Source: an uncultured Gemmatimonadota bacterium (GTDB lineage Bacteria; Gemmatimonadota; Gemmatimonadetes; Gemmatimonadales; Gemmatimonadaceae). Taken from it: a stretch of DNA of 48,528 nt. The stretch spans positions 1 to 48,528 of the forward strand of contig CAIVZZ010000011.1 of assembly GCA_903910555.1 (NCBI GenBank), read 5' to 3'. The position numbers and the translations under genes were made by a program. This document shows, one piece after another, positions 42,069 through 48,528 of the stretch (its first letter is position 1; each line of letters starts with the position of its first letter). The notes beneath the pieces are model-generated. The model was not told the origin of the DNA. It made no database searches and saw only the letters and a list, made by a program, of their open reading frames with translations.

Positions 42069-42962
42069 GTGAGTAACGAGCGCCGTCGCGCGATAACGAC
42101 ACCCGGCGAGCGGGGCGATCCCGCCCGCCGCGGGCCGGCGAGCGCTTTCGTTTCTGTCATCATCCACATTGTGGCGATCGCGGTGCTCGTTCGCGTGGCC
42201 ATCGTCCCGTTGAACTGGCTGGGCGGATCGCGTGCCGAAGAACCGCAGGCGACGCACGTGACGTTTGTGCAGCCTGCGGCGGACACCGGCTCTCGCCGGC
42301 GCGCAGGTGGCGACAATCGCGCCGCCAAGAACAACACGCCGACCGCACCGCTGCTTACGCCGTCTGCGATTCCGTCGACACTTCCGCCCGTTCCTGAAGC
42401 GCCCAAGGTACCGGCAGCCGCAGCGCCGTCGGACAACGGCACGGGCGCGATGGTCGGCGGCGGCGGACCGACACGCGGCGTCGTGCCCGCGTATTCTGAT
42501 CAGCGCATTTGGTCGCCGAGCGATCCAGTTCCGACGAAGCCCAAAAACCTGACGGAGAAACTCGATAGCGCGATCGCGATGCGCTGGCAGCACCTCGAGG
42601 ACTCACTCAAGGCACTCGGCTACGTGCGCGCCGACGGCGACTGGACGATGAAGGGGAAGGACGGCAAGAAATACGGCATCGACCAGAAGTACATCCACCT
42701 CGGCAACTTCTCGATTCCGACCGCGCTGCTCGCGCTCCTGCCGCTGAACATCCAGGGGAATCCCACGACGTACGAGAACGCGCGCCGCATCGGCAACATG
42801 CGCGCCGAGATTCTCCAGCAGGAAGCGCGCGCCACGCGCGATAACGAGTTCAACGCGGCCGTTCGCGAGCTGCGCGAACGGAAGCAGAAGGAACGGGCGG
42901 ACAAGGCAAAGGAGGACGCAACGATTCCCGATGCGCCGCCGCCGGTAAGAATCGTTCCCTGA
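42069..42962 (+). CDS. Single-pass membrane protein with Pro-rich linker
   Basis: A 297-residue protein. After a short basic N-terminus there is one membrane helix (FVSVIIHIVAIAVLVRVAIV, about residues 24-43), then a Pro/Ala-rich stretch of about 90 residues, then a charged C-terminal domain with RWQHLEDSLKALGYVRADGD and a Lys/Arg/Glu-rich helical end. The layout recalls TonB-like periplasm-spanning proteins, but I see no TonB C-terminal motif. The GTG lies 14 bases after the FAH stop. Function unknown. Confidence 0.7.
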   Translation: MSNERRRAITTPGERGDPARRGPASAFVSVIIHIVAIAVLVRVAIVPLNWLGGSRAEEPQATHVTFVQPAADTGSRRRAGGDNRAAKNNTPTAPLLTPSAIPSTLPPVPEAPKVPAAAAPSDNGTGAMVGGGGPTRGVVPAYSDQRIWSPSDPVPTKPKNLTEKLDSAIAMRWQHLEDSLKALGYVRADGDWTMKGKDGKKYGIDQKYIHLGNFSIPTALLALLPLNIQGNPTTYENARRIGNMRAEILQQEARATRDNEFNAAVRELRERKQKERADKAKEDATIPDAPPPVRIVP

Positions 42963-42986
42963 AGCGCGGCCGCTCGCGTAGCGACG

Positions 42987-43035
42987 GCGAATGGCGACTG
43001 GTAAATGGCGACCTGGTGCATGGCGAGTGGCGAGC
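42987..43035. repeat. Left arm of inverted repeat (element 2)
   Basis: Begins GGCGAATGGCGACTGGTAAA. It matches the reverse complement of 43588-43636 with about 3 mismatches, and the solo copy at 24063-24111. Confidence 0.88.
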
Positions 43036-43058
43036 CGCTCGTAGACCAGGCCATGAGA

Positions 43059-43508
43059 TTACCACGACTCGAATTTTCGGCCGGTGCGTTCTCTGATCCG
43101 CGTGAGCAGACCGATTAGCATGCGGCAGATTCGAGCGAGCCGCTCCAGGCGATCGGCGAACAGCGCCGTGTCATCCGCCGATCGAAGCAGGCGATACCAA
43201 GTCATGGCTTCGCGCGCTGAGCCGAGGGCGTAGGAAAAGAATCGCACGCGGTCGGCCGATGTTGGCCGTCCGTATCCCTCTGCGACGTTCGCCGCGATCG
43301 ATCCGACAGCGCGAACTAACTGTCCCTGTGCCTCCTCGTCCGCACCCGCGCGATCGAAGCGCCGGATGTCATCGCGCACCAACTCGACAAGGAAAAGCGC
43401 CTCTCGAAAGCAGTGCAGCCGCCAAATCGGATCACCCGTGACCGAATCGGGCTGCCGCGCCTCCCACTCCCTGATTGCCGTATCCGCGGCCGCCGTGTCA
43501 TTCGCCAT
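43059..43508 (-). CDS. Four-helix bundle protein (S23/IVS family)
   Basis: A 149-residue protein with the family core LVRAVGSIAANVAEGYGRPT and RFFSYALGSAREAMTWYRLL, preceded by a helix WRLHCFREALFLVELVRDD. The ATG at 43508 is chosen because codons upstream run into the inverted-repeat arm; a 41-residue extension from 43631 is formally open. No clear ribosome binding site. Compared with the first four-helix protein in the window it is quite different in sequence, so they are not a recent duplication. Confidence 0.85.
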   Translation of the reverse strand: MANDTAAADTAIREWEARQPDSVTGDPIWRLHCFREALFLVELVRDDIRRFDRAGADEEAQGQLVRAVGSIAANVAEGYGRPTSADRVRFFSYALGSAREAMTWYRLLRSADDTALFADRLERLARICRMLIGLLTRIRERTGRKFESW

Positions 43509-43587
43509 GCGAACAACTTGCCGTTCGGGCAGCCGAAAACCTTCACCAAATGTTTGCACAAGGAATCGATCGCTTGCCTTCGAGCGA

Positions 43588-43636
43588 CTCGCAAATCGCC
43601 ATGCACCAGATCGCCATTTACCAGTCGCCATTCGCC
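43588..43636. repeat. Right arm of inverted repeat (element 2)
   Basis: Reverse complement of 42987-43035 at about 46 of 49 positions. It lies 21 bases from the stop codon of the PQQ-dependent dehydrogenase. Confidence 0.88.
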
Positions 43637-43657
43637 CTCTAGCAACCAGTCGCCGCG

Positions 43658-45592
43658 TTAAGGAATGGCGTACACCATCAACTGCGACGCCACCCCCCCG
43701 CGCTGATCGTCAACCCAAAACGCGATGTACTGCTTGCCGTTGACCGCGTACGTCATCGGCACGCTGCTCACTGATCCGGGCAGCGGCGTGCTCCAAACAA
43801 CTTCGCCGGTCTTCTTATCCAGCGCGCGGAAAATCGGCGCGCCGCCCCAGCCTTCGGCGGCGAACAGCAGTGTTTTCGTGACGAGCACGACCGGGCGTGC
43901 GAATCCGCCCGTTGTCGGAATCGTAATTCCCTTGAGCGCGGGGCTGTTCTTCACGCGGTCCGGTGTTTCGCCGCTCGGAATCTGAAAGAGGAAATCGCCG
44001 CGGTTCATGTTGATCGCGGTGATGCGGCTGTAGAGCGGCTTCAAGAGCGGCAGCCCCTGAACCGTCGGCGGTCCGCCGCCGAGGTTGACGACGTTCATAT
44101 CCGAGTGCACAGAGTCGCGCGCCATCGCGAGCACGCTGATCGCGGTGTGCGACCCGACATACACGACGCCGGTTTCGAGATCGGCAGCTCCGCCTTCCCA
44201 GTCGGCGCCGCCGAGCGATCCGGGCAGCGACAGCAGCCCTTTCGTGCCGTCAGCCGCCTTCTGCAACGTGGCGGGCGTGAAGAGCGGTCCGATGTGATAC
44301 GGCTTGATCGCCTCGAGTGCGGCGGCGCGAAGTTCCGGCGTGAAATCAATGAGATCGTCGACGCTCACACCCTGACGATCATATGCGGGCGGCTTGGTGG
44401 GGAAGGGCTGCGTTGGTGCGGTGCGCTCTCCCGGAATGTCGGACGTGGGCACGGGCTTCTCGACAAACGGCCACACCGGTTTTCCCGAGACGCGATCGAA
44501 CACATAGGCGAACGACTGCTTCGTCAGCTGCACGACGGCCTCGATTTTCTTGCCGTCGACATTGATGTCGGTAAGGATCGGAGCGGTCGTGTTGTCGTAA
44601 TCCCAGATGTCGTGGTGAACGATCTGGTAATGCCACACGCGCTTGCCGGTGCGGATGTCCACGCAGAGCAGTGTCGTGGAAAAAAGATTGTCGCCGAGGC
44701 GGTGTCCGCCGTAGTAGTCACCGGTCGCGGCTTCAACGGGGAGATACAGCCAGCCGCGCGCCGGATCGAGTGTGAGCGGCGCCCATGCGCCTGTGTTGCC
44801 GGTGTAGCTCGCGGAGTTTCCTTCCCACGTGTCGAAACCGAATTCGCCCTGCGTCGGAATCGTATTGAAGCGCCAGCGAAGTTTTCCGGTGCGCGCGTCG
44901 ATCGCGAGGATGCGGCCGGGAACGTTCTTGTACGACACGGGGCGCGAGCCGACTTCAAGCGCGGGTCCGATCACGACAAAATCTTCGAACACCAGCGGAG
45001 GCGAACTCGCGCCGATCACTGCTTTGTCGACATCGAGCGGCACACCGATCTGCAGCTTGAGGTCGACCACACCGTTTGTGCCGAACGTCGGAATCATCGC
45101 GCCGGTCTTGGCGTCGAGCGCAATGAGTCGATAGCCCGGTGTCGTGACAAAAATGCGCTCTTCTTTTCCGTCGGTCCAATAGCTGACGCCGCGTCCGGAT
45201 CCGCGGCGCGGCGCGATCTCACCGCGCACGCCCTCGTCCTGGTGCCAGCGCCATTTCTGCTTGCCGGTCGTCGCATCCGCCGCGACAACATCGCGGTTGA
45301 GCGCCGTCGTGAAGTAGAGCACGCCATGGATCATCAGCGGCGTGCTCTCGTTCTTGAACTCGCGCGGCGCGACTCCGCTATCGGGCTTCCACACAAATGC
45401 GACGGCGAGCTTGCTCACCGTGCTGCGATCGATCTGGCTCAGCGCCGAATAGCGCGAGCTGCCGAGATCGTGATTGTAGTTGTGCCACTCACCCGGCGGG
45501 TCGGCGGCGGGCTTTGCGGTCTGCGCGCCGAGCGCGCCCGCGAAAAGTGCACCCGCGCCGAGAATGGAAGAGATCCGCAAACGTGTGGTCAT
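43658..45592 (-). CDS. PQQ-dependent dehydrogenase, periplasmic
   Basis: A 644-residue quinoprotein of the alcohol/glucose dehydrogenase superfamily. A signal peptide ends at about ALGAQ. Several tryptophan-docking propeller motifs are visible (GKQKWRWHQD, GKLRWRFNTIP, GKRVWHYQIVHHDIWDYD, GEVVWSTPLPGS). The central region has WEGGAADLETGVVYVG. No cytochrome c CxxCH motif and no extra membrane domain are seen, so electrons go to an external acceptor. PQQ synthesis genes are absent here; the PqqD-like gene at 13933 belongs to the lasso cluster. The substrate is unknown. It lies 20 bases downstream of lexA. Confidence 0.92.
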   Translation of the reverse strand: MTTRLRISSILGAGALFAGALGAQTAKPAADPPGEWHNYNHDLGSSRYSALSQIDRSTVSKLAVAFVWKPDSGVAPREFKNESTPLMIHGVLYFTTALNRDVVAADATTGKQKWRWHQDEGVRGEIAPRRGSGRGVSYWTDGKEERIFVTTPGYRLIALDAKTGAMIPTFGTNGVVDLKLQIGVPLDVDKAVIGASSPPLVFEDFVVIGPALEVGSRPVSYKNVPGRILAIDARTGKLRWRFNTIPTQGEFGFDTWEGNSASYTGNTGAWAPLTLDPARGWLYLPVEAATGDYYGGHRLGDNLFSTTLLCVDIRTGKRVWHYQIVHHDIWDYDNTTAPILTDINVDGKKIEAVVQLTKQSFAYVFDRVSGKPVWPFVEKPVPTSDIPGERTAPTQPFPTKPPAYDRQGVSVDDLIDFTPELRAAALEAIKPYHIGPLFTPATLQKAADGTKGLLSLPGSLGGADWEGGAADLETGVVYVGSHTAISVLAMARDSVHSDMNVVNLGGGPPTVQGLPLLKPLYSRITAINMNRGDFLFQIPSGETPDRVKNSPALKGITIPTTGGFARPVVLVTKTLLFAAEGWGGAPIFRALDKKTGEVVWSTPLPGSVSSVPMTYAVNGKQYIAFWVDDQRGGVASQLMVYAIP

Positions 45593-45612
45593 TTCAATTC
45601 TGTTTGAGTGGT

Positions 45613-46227
45613 TTACTGCCGTCCGCCGTCTGCCGTCCTAAACACCCCCGCCAAGACGCCGAGCACAACGTAGTCATCACCTTGCCCAAGCTCGAGATCC
45701 GCGCCCGCGCCCGGCGCCGCAAGATGCAGCGTGGCGCCTTGGCGCGTCATCGCCCGCACTAATACGGCGTTCGCGGCGCGAACGATGACGACGTCGCCGT
45801 CTTTGGCGCGCGACGACGGCCGCACCAACACGAGATCGCCGAGCTGCACGCCGTGCGCGGGTGCGGGCTCACGCGTCGCGCGCATCAGGAACGCATCGTC
45901 CGCGGGAACGAGCCGGCGGTCGAGCGTGATGTGATCTTCGGTGTGCAGCGCGGCGTGTCCCGACTCGGCGCGCATCACGGGAACTGGAATCGTCCCGGCA
46001 CCGCCGGCAAACCCGATGATGTTTACCCCGCGCGAACGCCCCGCCTCAAGCTCTACATAGCCCTTCTTCTCGAGCGCCGCGAGCAAATCCGTCACGGACT
46101 TGGTCGACGGAATCTTCAGCTGCTTCGCGATCTCGCGCACGCTCGGCTGGAACGTGTGCTCCGAGAGAAAGTCGAGCAGGAAGTGATAGACCTCCTGCTC
46201 GACCGGCGAGAGCGGCGCGCGCGTCAC
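45613..46227 (-). CDS. lexA: LexA-family repressor with a degenerate self-cleavage site
   Basis: A 204-residue protein with a LexA-type winged helix (PSVREIAKQLKIPSTKSVTDLL, split around residue 40) and a C-terminal S24-like domain (FLMRA, GVQLGDLVLVRPS, DGDVVIVR, YVVLGVLAGVFR). Aligned by eye to E. coli LexA, the catalytic Ser position (SGMSM) reads REPAP, the Lys (TVKR) reads LVRA, and the Ala-Gly cleavage pair reads ESG. It therefore probably binds DNA but cannot cleave itself. The C-terminal residues TADGGRQ are encoded by an intergenic-type repeat word. It overlaps gltX by 4 bases. Confidence 0.85.
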   Translation of the reverse strand: MTRAPLSPVEQEVYHFLLDFLSEHTFQPSVREIAKQLKIPSTKSVTDLLAALEKKGYVELEAGRSRGVNIIGFAGGAGTIPVPVMRAESGHAALHTEDHITLDRRLVPADDAFLMRATREPAPAHGVQLGDLVLVRPSSRAKDGDVVIVRAANAVLVRAMTRQGATLHLAAPGAGADLELGQGDDYVVLGVLAGVFRTADGGRQ

Positions 46228-47660
46228 GTGGCGAGCGCTGCCGCCTCTTTGAGTCGCTGCAGCGAAACATCGCGGCCGATCTGCACCAGCACTTCAAAAA
46301 TCCCCGGACTGACCGTGCTGCCAGTTACCGCGACGCGAATTGGCTGGAACACCTTTCCGGCTGCGAGGCCGTGCTTCTCGGCGACCGCACGCAGCGCGGC
46401 CTCCATCGCTTCCGGCGTCCAGCCGGTGAGCGCTTCAAGCGCGGTCGTCGAATCCGTAAGCAGCGCCTTCGTGACGGCGGCGTCTTTTCTCAAATGCGAG
46501 TCGACGAGCGCCGGGTCGATCGTGAACGGAAGCTTCGTGAAATATGGCCGGGCGAGCCGCGCGAGATCGTCCAGCGTGCGGCAGCGCTCTTTGACGAAGT
46601 CGAGGAGCTTGTAGAACTCCGGCGACGTTGCAGTCGGATCGTTCTCCGTGAGCAAACCCTCACGGATGAACGTCGCCATCGCGAGCGGTGCGAGCGCCTC
46701 CGCCGACAACCGCGACAGGTGCTGGCCGTTCATCCAGTCGAGTTTCTTGGTATCGAATACGGCGGCCTTCCGCAGCAGTCCCTTCTCGGAGAACAGCTGG
46801 ATCATTTCGTCCATCGACATCACTTCGCGGTCGCCGCCGGGACTCCAGCCGAGCAGGACCAGGAAGTTGTTCATCGCCTGGGGGAGAATGCCGAGGTGTT
46901 GATAGTCGCTGACCGCAGTCGCGCCGTGGCGCTTCGAAAGCTTTTTGCCGTCGAGCCCGTGGATCATCGGAAAATGCGCGAAGCGCGGAAGCTCGGCGCC
47001 AAGCGCGCGGTAGAGCTGAATCTGCTTTGGTGTGTTCGAGATGTGATCGTCGCCGCGCATCACGTGGGTGATGCGCATGGCGATATCGTCGGAGACGACG
47101 GCCATGTTGTAGATCGGCGTGCCGTCAGAGCGAAGAATCACGAAATCTTCGATGTCTTTGTTCGGAAAACTGATCGTCTCGTGAACGATGTCGTCCCATG
47201 AAGTTTCGCCTTCGGGTACGCGAAAGCGAATCACGAACGGCATGCCGTCCGCAACACGCTTGCTCACTTCGTCAGGCGCGAGACGATCGCAGCGGCGGTC
47301 GTACTTGAATGCCTCTTTGCTCGCTGCGGCGAGCTTGCGGCGCTGTTCGAGTTCCTCAGGCGTGCAGAAGCAGCGGTACGCGGCGCCGGCATCGAGCATC
47401 CGGCGCGCGTCTGCCTGATGGCGCGGGAGATTTGCGCCCTGATAGACGACGTCTTCGTCCCAGTTGAGGCCGAGCCAGTTCAGCCCGTCGAAAATCGCGC
47501 GGGTGGATTCGTCGGTGCTGCGGGCTTTATCCGTGTCTTCGATGCGCAGCAAAAACTGGCCGCCCTGCTGACGGGCGTAGAGCCAGTTGAACAAGGCGGT
47601 GCGGGCACCGCCGACGTGGAGATAACCGGTGGGGCTGGGGGCAAAACGGACTCTTACCAC
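46224..47660 (-). CDS. gltX: Glutamate--tRNA ligase
   Basis: GltX charges tRNA-Glu (and in some bacteria tRNA-Gln for transamidation). About 478 residues. Class I signatures are FAPSPTGYLHVGGA at the N-terminus (HIGH-like) and DGKKLSKRHGA (KMSKS-like). LLRIEDTD and GDDHISNTPKQIQLYRALG are also typical. The GTG at 47660 starts right before the conserved first strand; the frame is open 18 codons further, but those codons are a GATGCGG-type repeat. The end overlaps lexA by 4 bases, an unusual pairing. Confidence 0.96.
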   Translation of the reverse strand: MVRVRFAPSPTGYLHVGGARTALFNWLYARQQGGQFLLRIEDTDKARSTDESTRAIFDGLNWLGLNWDEDVVYQGANLPRHQADARRMLDAGAAYRCFCTPEELEQRRKLAAASKEAFKYDRRCDRLAPDEVSKRVADGMPFVIRFRVPEGETSWDDIVHETISFPNKDIEDFVILRSDGTPIYNMAVVSDDIAMRITHVMRGDDHISNTPKQIQLYRALGAELPRFAHFPMIHGLDGKKLSKRHGATAVSDYQHLGILPQAMNNFLVLLGWSPGGDREVMSMDEMIQLFSEKGLLRKAAVFDTKKLDWMNGQHLSRLSAEALAPLAMATFIREGLLTENDPTATSPEFYKLLDFVKERCRTLDDLARLARPYFTKLPFTIDPALVDSHLRKDAAVTKALLTDSTTALEALTGWTPEAMEAALRAVAEKHGLAAGKVFQPIRVAVTGSTVSPGIFEVLVQIGRDVSLQRLKEAAALAT

Positions 47661-47742
47661 GTGATGCGGGATGCGGGGTTGGGATGCGTGATGCGGGACA
47701 GTGCGATGCGACATCCGGGCGAGAACAGAAACGGGAGACGCA

Positions 47743-47772
47743 ACTGCCGTCTCCCGTCCGTCGTCTGCCGTC
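47743..47772. repeat. GCCGTC/CCGTC word repeat near tRNA-Ser
   Basis: CTGCCGTCTCCCGTCC, then GTCGTCTGCCGTC. It belongs to the same family as 23906-23930 and 45615-45637. Next to it, 47660-47715 holds repeats of GATGCGGGATGCG. Confidence 0.55.
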
Positions 47773-47781
47773 TACAAAACA

Positions 47782-47871
47782 CGGAGCGGGAGGGATTCGA
47801 ACCCTCGATACAGGTTGACCCCGTATGCCGGTTTAGCAAACCGGTGCCTTCAGCCTCTCGGCCACCGCTCC
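47782..47871 (-). tRNA. tRNA-Ser (anticodon GCT)
   Basis: A 90-base tRNA with a long variable arm, as expected for Ser. Acceptor GGAGCGG pairs with CCGCTCC, with discriminator G. The anticodon loop is TTGCTAA, flanked by ACCGG/CCGGT-type stems. T arm GAGGG TTCGAAT CCCTC. No encoded CCA. Confidence 0.96.
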
Positions 47872-47960
47872 CCACGATCTGAGCAGAGTAAGGTAGCGTC
47901 AGGCGGGAGGTTGTGGGAGTGCAATTTTCGAGTATCGAGTCTTGAGTCTAGGGTCTGTGG

Positions 47961-48025
47961 TCTAGCGTCTGAAAACCCGCAGTACGCAGTTGTGAACTGC
48001 AAACTGCGGGTTCTCAGACGCTAGA
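47961..48025. repeat. Near-perfect 65-bp palindrome
   Basis: Arms of 31 bases beginning TCTAGCGTCTGA, with about 3 mismatches and a 3-base centre (GTG). It stands alone between the two tRNA-Ser genes. Weaker symmetry continues outward in GTCTTGAGTCTAG-like words. There is no T-tract; function unknown. Confidence 0.85.
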
Positions 48026-48071
48026 TACAAGACTCCAGACACAGACTGTCACGTGTATCGCCAGCATCCTA

Positions 48072-48156
48072 CGGAGGGTACAGGACTCGAACCTGTAAGC
48101 GACTTTCGCCGCGCCAGTTTTCAAGACTGGTGCAATAGCCATTCTGCCAACCCTCC
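48072..48156 (-). tRNA. tRNA-Ser (anticodon TGA)
   Basis: An 85-base tRNA with a long variable arm. Acceptor GGAGGGT pairs with ACCCTCC, discriminator G. The anticodon stem CCAGT/ACTGG closes loop CTTGAAA with anticodon TGA. T arm ACAGG TTCGAGT CCTGT. Confidence 0.96.
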
Positions 48157-48248
48157 AAACCAACGTCTACTCCTCACCCCTCACTTTCGCACCACCGACC
48201 AATAAATCCAAGTAGCGCACCATGTGCTACGGTTCTAAGTTAACGCAT

Positions 48249-48395
48249 ATGCCGCCCCAAATCCCTGACGACGCAAAGCCCGCGCTTGACATGCTCCGAA
48301 GCGTGGGCGGCGACGAAATGCTCGCGATGATGATGCAGACCTTCCTGTAGTTCGCCGAGGAACGGCTCGCGAAAATGGTCGAGGAGGCGAATTGA
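48249..48395 (+). pseudogene. Remnant of an Hpt-like gene with an in-frame stop, cut by an IS element
   Basis: From ATG 48249 the frame gives DDAKPALDMLRSVGGDEML then MMMQTFL, followed by TAG (48348-48350) and FAEERLAKMVEEAN, then TGA at 48393. The two halves read as one helix of the kind at the start of histidine phosphotransfer proteins. Changing TAG to CAG or GAG would join them. The frame ends 3 bases before the inverted repeat of an IS3-type element, so the rest of the gene may have been displaced. Confidence 0.55.
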
Positions 48396-48397
48396 GT

Positions 48398-48528
48398 TGT
48401 ACTGAGTTTGGTGGACAGTGAGTTTACGCTACTGCTGCTCCCCGCTCGAAGTTTGCGGGACTGACATTGCCGAGCGTTGAGTGCCGGCGCGTCGGATTAT
48501 ACCAGCGCTCGATAAAATCAAAGACATC
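48398..48528 (-). mobile_element. IS3-family insertion sequence, one end only
   Basis: The terminal sequence TGTACTGAGTTTGGTGGACA beginning at 48398 is IS3-like. Behind it, on the minus strand, is the end of a transposase gene. The rest of the element lies outside the window. Confidence 0.75.
48424..48528 (-). CDS. IS3-family transposase OrfB, C-terminal fragment
   Basis: Thirty-four residues plus a TAA stop, running off the window edge. The fragment has FDFIERWYNPTRRHSTLG and SPANFE, the classic C-terminal end of the IS3 OrfB DDE transposase. The 5' part is beyond the window, so completeness cannot be judged. Confidence 0.88.
   Translation of the reverse strand, partial: DVFDFIERWYNPTRRHSTLGNVSPANFERGAAVA

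Larger units (their letters stand above)
42987..43636 (-). mobile_element. Second IVS-like element: four-helix-bundle gene enclosed by inverted repeats
   Basis: Arms at 42987-43035 and 43588-43636 are reverse complements with about 46 of 49 matches. They flank a divergent S23/IVS-family gene in a gap between the membrane-protein gene and the PQQ dehydrogenase. Arm sequence is unrelated to that of the element at 20874-21490, so the plan, not the sequence, is shared. Confidence 0.6.

Overview
The window is a high-GC bacterial chromosome segment, almost fully coding, from a diderm organism. Evidence for an outer membrane includes a signal-peptide peptidase/beta-propeller/beta-barrel protein, lipoboxes, SPOR proteins and a periplasmic PQQ dehydrogenase. 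The mix of housekeeping synteny with DUF4159/DUF4175 genes, a peptidase-MA/TolB-propeller protein and many short intergenic repeat words suggests Gemmatimonadota. That is an inference from family content and needs a database placement.

Left part (1-13,740, minus strand): an FlgD-like tail protein, smc, two SPOR-domain proteins, the large MA-peptidase/propeller/barrel protein, rsfS, then rplI, a DUF2232 membrane protein, rpsR and rpsF. A good sigma70-type promoter lies at 13,857-13,885. The housekeeping series resumes on the minus strand at 19,760 with ychF, pth, rplY, prs, tRNA-Gln, ispE, a flippase-like membrane protein, an Hpt-like protein and pdxJ. The order prs-rplY-pth-ychF-rpsF-rpsR-rplI is a common bacterial arrangement, and here it is split.

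The split (13,933-19,770, plus strand) holds a lasso-peptide (RiPP) cluster: a PqqD-like recognition protein (B1), a transglutaminase-like leader peptidase (B2), an asparagine-synthetase-like cyclase (C), two precursor peptides, a PRMT-like methyltransferase, an HPr-kinase-like kinase and a nucleotidyltransferase. Kinase plus nucleotidyltransferase predicts a phosphorylated and possibly glycosylated product. The cyclase has an in-frame TAA about 61 codons before its natural end. Neither precursor has an acidic residue at the usual ring position if the Thr(-2) rule is applied. No exporter is encoded beside it.

Right part: mce and trxA are divergent. The plus strand then carries a hypothetical gene, rsmI (whose N-terminus is a 24-nt tandem repeat), a four-gene DUF4159/DUF4175/TPR/AsnB-named unit, a dinG helicase with an N-terminal JAB/JAMM domain, an FAH-family hydrolase and a single-pass membrane protein. 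The minus strand then carries a four-helix-bundle gene, a PQQ-dependent dehydrogenase, a LexA homologue that appears unable to self-cleave, gltX and two tRNA-Ser genes. The window ends in an IS3-type element beside a broken Hpt-like gene.

Two four-helix-bundle (S23/IVS-type) genes are each enclosed by near-perfect 45-49 bp inverted repeats with no 23S rRNA nearby. They look like free-standing IVS-like elements; a single arm of the second type sits alone at 24,063. Three reading-frame breaks (cyclase stop, lipoprotein frameshift, Hpt stop) could be real decay or consensus errors. No CRISPR array, rRNA or origin was seen, and no gene-free stretch exceeds about 300 bases.
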